Below are positions 33,742-37,386 of a stretch of DNA of 37,386 nucleotides, piece after piece; the stretch's first letter is position 1, and each line of letters begins with the position of its first letter. Origin of the DNA: Pseudomonadota bacterium. GTDB taxonomy: Bacteria > Pseudomonadota > Alphaproteobacteria > Rhizobiales > Rhizobiaceae. The position numbers and the translations under genes are program-made. The notes below the pieces were generated by a model that saw only the letters and a list, made by a program, of their open reading frames with translations, ran no database searches and was not told where the DNA came from. The stretch spans positions 1 to 37,386 of the forward strand of contig JAEWLS010000012.1 of the NCBI GenBank assembly GCA_023457435.1, given 5' to 3'.

Positions 33742-35058
33742 TTACTGGGTCAGCGCCAGCCGCTCGATGTTCCGGGCGATGGCCTGGTACGCGGCGTCCA
33801 GCTCCGCACCGGTGGACGCGTCGAAATAGTGCTGCGTACCGCCGGAATCGGGCGACGCGCAGTCCTTCATGACGGCCCTGGCGTTCTGCTCCCTGAGCTG
33901 GAAGCCGACGGTGAAGACCTCGATGCCCTGCTTCTTCATCTCGTCGCAAAGACGCTCGGCGTAGCGCCGCGACTTGGCGGGCTGGTTGCGCGGGTTCTCG
34001 CCGGAGATCACGTCCGCGAATGCGGTGTTGAACTCCCCGTCGGTCATCAGCACGGCATACTTTGCGACCGCTTTCGGATCGTTGGGCTCCGGCCGCGAGG
34101 CGGCCGGCAGAACCCCGCGCCACTGCGGCGACAGCAGATACCAGCTCCACTGAATGCCGACCTGCCCCGCCGTGTTGCCCGAAGCCTGAAACCCGTCGAT
34201 CGCCGCCTTCAACGATATCTCGTTGGCAGTCAGCGGCATCAGCCGCGCCGTCGGACAGAACTGCAGGCGCCAGTCGCGATTGACCAGCGCCGTCTGCGGC
34301 CCTGCGTCGGAGAACTGCCAGCGGCCCTCGCGGTCCGTGGCGCAGCTGTCAGGCGCGGATGCGACCTGTCGCGGCGCCTCGTAGGACGGCGGCTCGCTCG
34401 GCGAATTGCGGTCGCGCTCGACATAGACATACGGATCGAGCGCGCCGGTGTTGACCGCGTCGGCGTAGGGGATAAGGGCGACGCGCGTGCGAGGATTGGT
34501 CTTGTCCTGGCCGGCGAGGAAGGCAGTCACCGCGTTCTTGGCTGCGGCCTTCAAGTCATGCAGCTTCTGGCCGGCCATCGAGCCGGTGATGTCCAGCATC
34601 AGCGCCACCTCGATGCGCCGGTCCGAGTATAGGGCGGCCGATTCGGTCGCCACGCGGCGTGACGACGCGCCGAAGAGCGGGAAGACGAGGTCGACCACGA
34701 CAGAGGCTTCCGCCTTCACGGCTCCGGTGCCGCGATCGACGACGAGCTTGTCGAGGACGATGCGGTCCGCGGATGCGAAGCCGGTCCCGCCATTGGCCGA
34801 GAGGAAAGCCTCGATCGTCGGGCGCGCCTTGTCGGGCGCCAGACGCCCGGTGGTCAGGTCCCGCGCGGTCGAGGTGACCGCAGAATCGAGGGCGTTGAGG
34901 AGATTCGAACGCGTCAGCGTCAGCTGCGCGATGTTGAGGCCGAACCCGACCGCGAGCATCAGCACACCCGATACGGCGGCGGTGATGACGGCGAAGTTGC
35001 CGTGCAGGTCCTTGCCGAAGCGGCACAGCAACACTGTAGGGAATGCGATCCTGGCCAT
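33742..35058 (-). CDS. TadG-like VWA domain protein
   Basis: The 438-residue protein has a short cytoplasmic N-terminus, a TadE/TadG-type membrane anchor at about residues 18-45 (LHGNFAVITAAVSGVLMLAV), an extended region, and a von Willebrand A domain from about residue 148. The metal-ion site begins LMLDITGSMAG (Asp156, Thr158, Ser160; Thr replaces the first Ser), and YAVLMTDGEFNTAF supplies a later Asp. Such proteins occur at Flp/Tad pilus loci or as stand-alone envelope proteins. No other tad gene is in view. Of two close ATGs, 35058 is chosen because AGGAG is 8 nt upstream; the other (35064) is too near. Confidence 0.87.
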   Translation of the reverse strand: MARIAFPTVLLCRFGKDLHGNFAVITAAVSGVLMLAVGFGLNIAQLTLTRSNLLNALDSAVTSTARDLTTGRLAPDKARPTIEAFLSANGGTGFASADRIVLDKLVVDRGTGAVKAEASVVVDLVFPLFGASSRRVATESAALYSDRRIEVALMLDITGSMAGQKLHDLKAAAKNAVTAFLAGQDKTNPRTRVALIPYADAVNTGALDPYVYVERDRNSPSEPPSYEAPRQVASAPDSCATDREGRWQFSDAGPQTALVNRDWRLQFCPTARLMPLTANEISLKAAIDGFQASGNTAGQVGIQWSWYLLSPQWRGVLPAASRPEPNDPKAVAKYAVLMTDGEFNTAFADVISGENPRNQPAKSRRYAERLCDEMKKQGIEVFTVGFQLREQNARAVMKDCASPDSGGTQHYFDASTGAELDAAYQAIARNIERLALTQ

Positions 35059-35129
35059 CCGCATGTCTCCTTTTGGGACGCGTCGGCGTCCGTCTGGAGA
35101 TGCGTTGCAGGCTTCGTGCCACGAGAAGG

Positions 35130-35155
35130 CGCGCACTCCTCGCGGAGAGTGCGCC
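35130..35155 (-). terminator. Hairpin after the transglutaminase-like gene
   Basis: CGCACTC (35132-35138) and GAGTGCG (35147-35153) form a 7-bp stem, about 19 nt beyond the stop of the transglutaminase-like gene on the minus strand. No T-tract follows, so it is a weak terminator or an attenuator before the VWA gene. Confidence 0.4.
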
Positions 35156-35173
35156 TCGTTCAGAAGCAAGCGG

Positions 35174-36046
35174 TCAGGCGAGCACGCTCTCGGTGAGTGT
35201 GCGGTCGATACCGTGCATCGGCGGGGTGGCCGGATAGACCTCCTGCTCGTAGGTCCACACCTTGAAGAAGGTCAGGCGATGATCGCCGAAGGTATGGAGC
35301 AGCGGCACGTCGGTCGCGTCGCGGCCGCGGGCGATGACGACGCGCCCGATGCGACGCTTGTTGTGGCGCGCGTCGAACGTGTACCACTCGCCGTCGATGT
35401 AGGCCTCCATCCAGGCGGAGAAGTCCATCGGCGCCGGGTCCTGCGGAACACCGATGTCGCCGAGATAGCCGTTCACGTAGCGAGCCGGGATGTTCATGCA
35501 TCGGCACAGGGCGATGGCCAGATGCGCGAAATCGCGGCAGACGCCGACGCGCTCCTCGTTGGCCTGCGCAGCGGTGCGGGTGCGGCGGGCGTAGCCGTAA
35601 CCAAATGCGAGCCGATCGTGCACATAGTCGACGATGGCCTGGACGAGTTCCCAGGTGCGCGGCAGATGCCCGAACAGATTCCAGGCCAGCTGGCTCAGAT
35701 GGTCGGTTTCGCAATAGCGGCTGCCCAGCAGGTAAACGACCACGTCGTCGGGCAAGTCCTCGACATTCGCGATCGGTGCGCCGGGCTTGACCCGGTCCGG
35801 CGCGCCGCTGTCCTCGACGACGGCATCGTAGAGCAGCCGGACCCCGCCCTCCGGAGCGACGAGGCGACGGCAGTAGTTGCCGTAGCGGTCCACATAGACG
35901 CGCGTGGAGACCTTCGGCGAAGTCAGCACCCGCGTCTGGCGGCGGATGTCGTGCTCGCGGTCGCGATGAATCTCGAGGAGCGAGAATACCGGCGTCGGTC
36001 GCGGGCATTCGATCGCGATTTCATAGCCGAGGCGAATGAGCATCAT
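35174..36046 (-). CDS. Transglutaminase-like (cysteine protease-fold) protein
   Basis: The 290-residue protein has a transglutaminase-like core preceded by a beta-rich N-terminal domain (LGYEIAIECP, TRVYVDRYGNYCRRL). The nucleophile is Cys170 in RVGVCRDFAHLAIALCRC. In the next motif, PMDFSAWMEAYIDGEWYTFD, the position usually held by the catalytic His (DFHAW) is a Ser; Asp225 in TFDARHN is present and His228 is close by. The enzyme may use a different His, be a subfamily with Ser here, or be inactive. No signal peptide is evident, so it is probably cytoplasmic. The next gene downstream is the VWA protein, 115 nt away. Confidence 0.88.
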   Translation of the reverse strand: MMLIRLGYEIAIECPRPTPVFSLLEIHRDREHDIRRQTRVLTSPKVSTRVYVDRYGNYCRRLVAPEGGVRLLYDAVVEDSGAPDRVKPGAPIANVEDLPDDVVVYLLGSRYCETDHLSQLAWNLFGHLPRTWELVQAIVDYVHDRLAFGYGYARRTRTAAQANEERVGVCRDFAHLAIALCRCMNIPARYVNGYLGDIGVPQDPAPMDFSAWMEAYIDGEWYTFDARHNKRRIGRVVIARGRDATDVPLLHTFGDHRLTFFKVWTYEQEVYPATPPMHGIDRTLTESVLA

Positions 36047-36130
36047 TGAACCCGAAATGTTGGAGATTACGGGGTCAAACGTGCCGGCCGGTCGGGAGTT
36101 CCGAATAAGAAATGATAAGACGGCAGCCGC

Positions 36131-36325
36131 TCAGAAGTCGCTGGCGCGGCCCTTGACCTCCCAGTCGCCGTAACGCGTCGGCTCGGGGCCCTGCGGCCCA
36201 CCGATTTCGCGCGGCCGCGACTGCTGCTTCTCGTTGGCGCGTCTTGCCTCCGCCTCGGCGAGCGCGCGTTGCGCGGCAGGGGTCAGCCTGCGCTGCGGTG
36301 TCGGTTCGGGGATGTCGTCGCTCAT
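36131..36325 (-). CDS. SDHAF4-like protein (DUF1674)
   Basis: The 64-residue protein ends with the SDHAF4 signature GPQGPEPTRYGDWEVKG followed by RASDF. In mitochondria and alphaproteobacteria this family helps assemble succinate dehydrogenase by holding the flavoprotein subunit before joining the complex. The N-terminus is charged and disordered (DDIPEPTPQRRLTPAAQRAL). The ATG at 36325 is chosen for the family-typical length; the frame is open upstream. It is divergent from htpX with 97 nt between, which must hold both promoters. Confidence 0.92.
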   Translation of the reverse strand: MSDDIPEPTPQRRLTPAAQRALAEAEARRANEKQQSRPREIGGPQGPEPTRYGDWEVKGRASDF

Positions 36326-36422
36326 GGGCTCAATATTGAATCGGGTCGGTGACTTTCCCATCATATAGAGCGATGTGCAGACGCGTTCGAGCGGTTCGAG
36401 CGCGCCATCGCCGGAGACCTGA

Positions 36423-37386
36423 ATGAACACCATTCGCACAGCCATGCTTCTGGCGCTGATGACGGCGCTGTTCATGGGCGTGGGATATCTGATCGGCGGC
36501 TCGGGGGGCATGTTCGTCGCCTTCCTGATCGCGGCCGGGATGAACCTGTTTTCCTACTGGAATGCCGACAAGATGGTCCTGCGGATGCATCGCGCGGTCG
36601 AAATCGACGAGCGCAACGCGCCGGAGTACTTCGCGATCGTGCGCGACATGGCTGCCAATGCCGGCCTGCCGATGCCGAAGGTCTACCTGATCGACAACGA
36701 CCAGCCCAACGCGTTCGCAACCGGCCGCAACCCGCAGAACGCGGCGGTTGCCGCAACCACCGGTCTGCTGCGGCGCCTGAGCCACGAAGAGGTCGCCGGC
36801 GTGATGGCGCACGAACTGGCGCACGTGCAGAACCGCGACACGCTGACCATGACCGTCACCGCGACGCTGGCAGGCGCGATCTCGATGCTTGGCAACTTCG
36901 CGTTCTTCATGGGCGGCAACCGCGAGAACAACAACGGATTCGGCATCATCGGCGTGCTCGTCGCCATGATCGTCGCCCCGCTCGCCGCGGCGATGGTGCA
37001 GATGGCCATCAGCCGTACGCGCGAATACTCGGCCGACCGGCGCGGCGCAGAAATCTGCGGCCAGCCGCTGTGGCTCGCCTCGGCGCTCGACAAGATCGCG
37101 CGCAACGCCAAGGCCATCCATAACATGGACGCCGAGCGCAACCCGGCGACCGCGCACCTCTTCATCATCAATCCGCTGTCGGGCGAGCGCATGGATGGCC
37201 TGTTCTCCACCCACCCGGCGACCGAGAACCGGATCGCCGCGCTCGAGGCGCTGCACGAGGAGTGGGCGCGGAGCGGTGCGGGCGGCGGCGGCGTCCGGCG
37301 GCCGCAGCAGCAGCGACCCATCGAGACGCCGACGGCGGCACCCCGGCCGGCGCCGACGCGCGAGAACCCATGGGGCGCGCCCCCGC
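36423..37386 (+). CDS. htpX: HtpX family membrane zinc protease, 3' end outside window
   Basis: The visible 321 codons encode a heat-shock-linked inner-membrane metalloprotease that degrades misfolded membrane proteins. The start at 36423 (MNTIRTAMLLALMTALFMGV) has GGAG at about 8 nt. Two N-terminal membrane helices (about 5-24 and 29-45) are followed by the cytoplasmic catalytic part with HELAH at 130-134 (VMAHELAHVQNRD) and, after a second helix pair, REYSADRRGAEI with the third ligand Glu. HLFIINPLSG and LFSTHPATENRIAAL are family-typical. The tail is Gly/Pro/Ala-rich and runs off the window. Confidence 0.94.
   Translation, partial: MNTIRTAMLLALMTALFMGVGYLIGGSGGMFVAFLIAAGMNLFSYWNADKMVLRMHRAVEIDERNAPEYFAIVRDMAANAGLPMPKVYLIDNDQPNAFATGRNPQNAAVAATTGLLRRLSHEEVAGVMAHELAHVQNRDTLTMTVTATLAGAISMLGNFAFFMGGNRENNNGFGIIGVLVAMIVAPLAAAMVQMAISRTREYSADRRGAEICGQPLWLASALDKIARNAKAIHNMDAERNPATAHLFIINPLSGERMDGLFSTHPATENRIAALEALHEEWARSGAGGGGVRRPQQQRPIETPTAAPRPAPTRENPWGAPP

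Overview
This window is GC-rich, densely coded chromosomal DNA from an alphaproteobacterium, most likely of the order Rhizobiales (Hyphomicrobiales) and close to Mesorhizobium/Phyllobacteriaceae. The case rests on the atpHAGDC-type cluster with an Ala/Pro/Lys-rich extension on AtpD, an L21 protein with a helix-hairpin-helix tail, Usg and SDHAF4-like proteins, and the gene order obgE-proB-proA-nadD-rsfS-rlmH-envC-like-ctpA-rppH. No phage, insertion sequence, CRISPR array, tRNA or rRNA gene was seen. The species assignment is an inference from gene content, not a database match.

Layout. 1-3512 (+): end of the F1 ATP synthase operon (atpA 3' end, atpG, atpD, atpC). 3571-9014 (-): rppH, a YibQ-like polysaccharide deacetylase, ctpA, an EnvC-like LytM protein, rlmH and rsfS, an envelope and ribosome-maturation block read towards the ATP synthase genes. 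9058-15358 (-): obgE, proB, a small membrane protein, proA, an OsmC-like protein, nadD and an MFS transporter. 15457-16338 (+): an endonuclease/exonuclease/phosphatase protein. 16339-18061 (-): a GNAT acetyltransferase, and the rplU-rpmA ribosomal operon with its terminator and a probable promoter. 18412-19182 (+): a DUF3108 periplasmic protein. 19187-21339 (-): an aldo/keto reductase and an iron-type alcohol dehydrogenase. 21483-24018 (+): a small membrane protein with a TTG start, pdxY, a DUF429 protein and a beta carbonic anhydrase. 24015-25729 (-): a MarR regulator translationally coupled to a Bcr/CflA-type efflux pump. 25841-27895 (+): an M3 peptidase. 28060-28196 (+): a probable 6S RNA. 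28279-29528 (+): a MoxR ATPase coupled to a small exported protein. 29529-29801 (-): usg. 30059-33438 (+): acs, then a membrane-anchored TAXI-type binding protein. 33505-33737 (+): a compact structured element with a 21-codon ORF. 33742-36325 (-): a SDHAF4-like protein, a transglutaminase-like protein and a TadG/VWA protein. 36423-end (+): htpX, cut by the window edge.

Most genes are housekeeping: energy (ATP synthase, acs), cofactors (nadD, pdxY), proline synthesis (proBA), ribosome assembly and translation (rplU, rpmA, obgE, rlmH, rsfS), RNA 5'-end processing (rppH) and cell-wall remodelling (ctpA, EnvC-like).

The most unusual locus is 33505-33737. A very strong Shine-Dalgarno, complementary over 15 nt to the conserved 3' end of 16S rRNA, can be buried in a hairpin whose internal loop matches the UUGCU/AGGA geometry of ROSE RNA thermometers. 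It precedes a 21-codon ORF, a nested GC-rich hairpin, a GAGA-loop hairpin and a strong intrinsic terminator. It reads as a self-contained, possibly temperature-controlled small-protein or regulatory-RNA gene.
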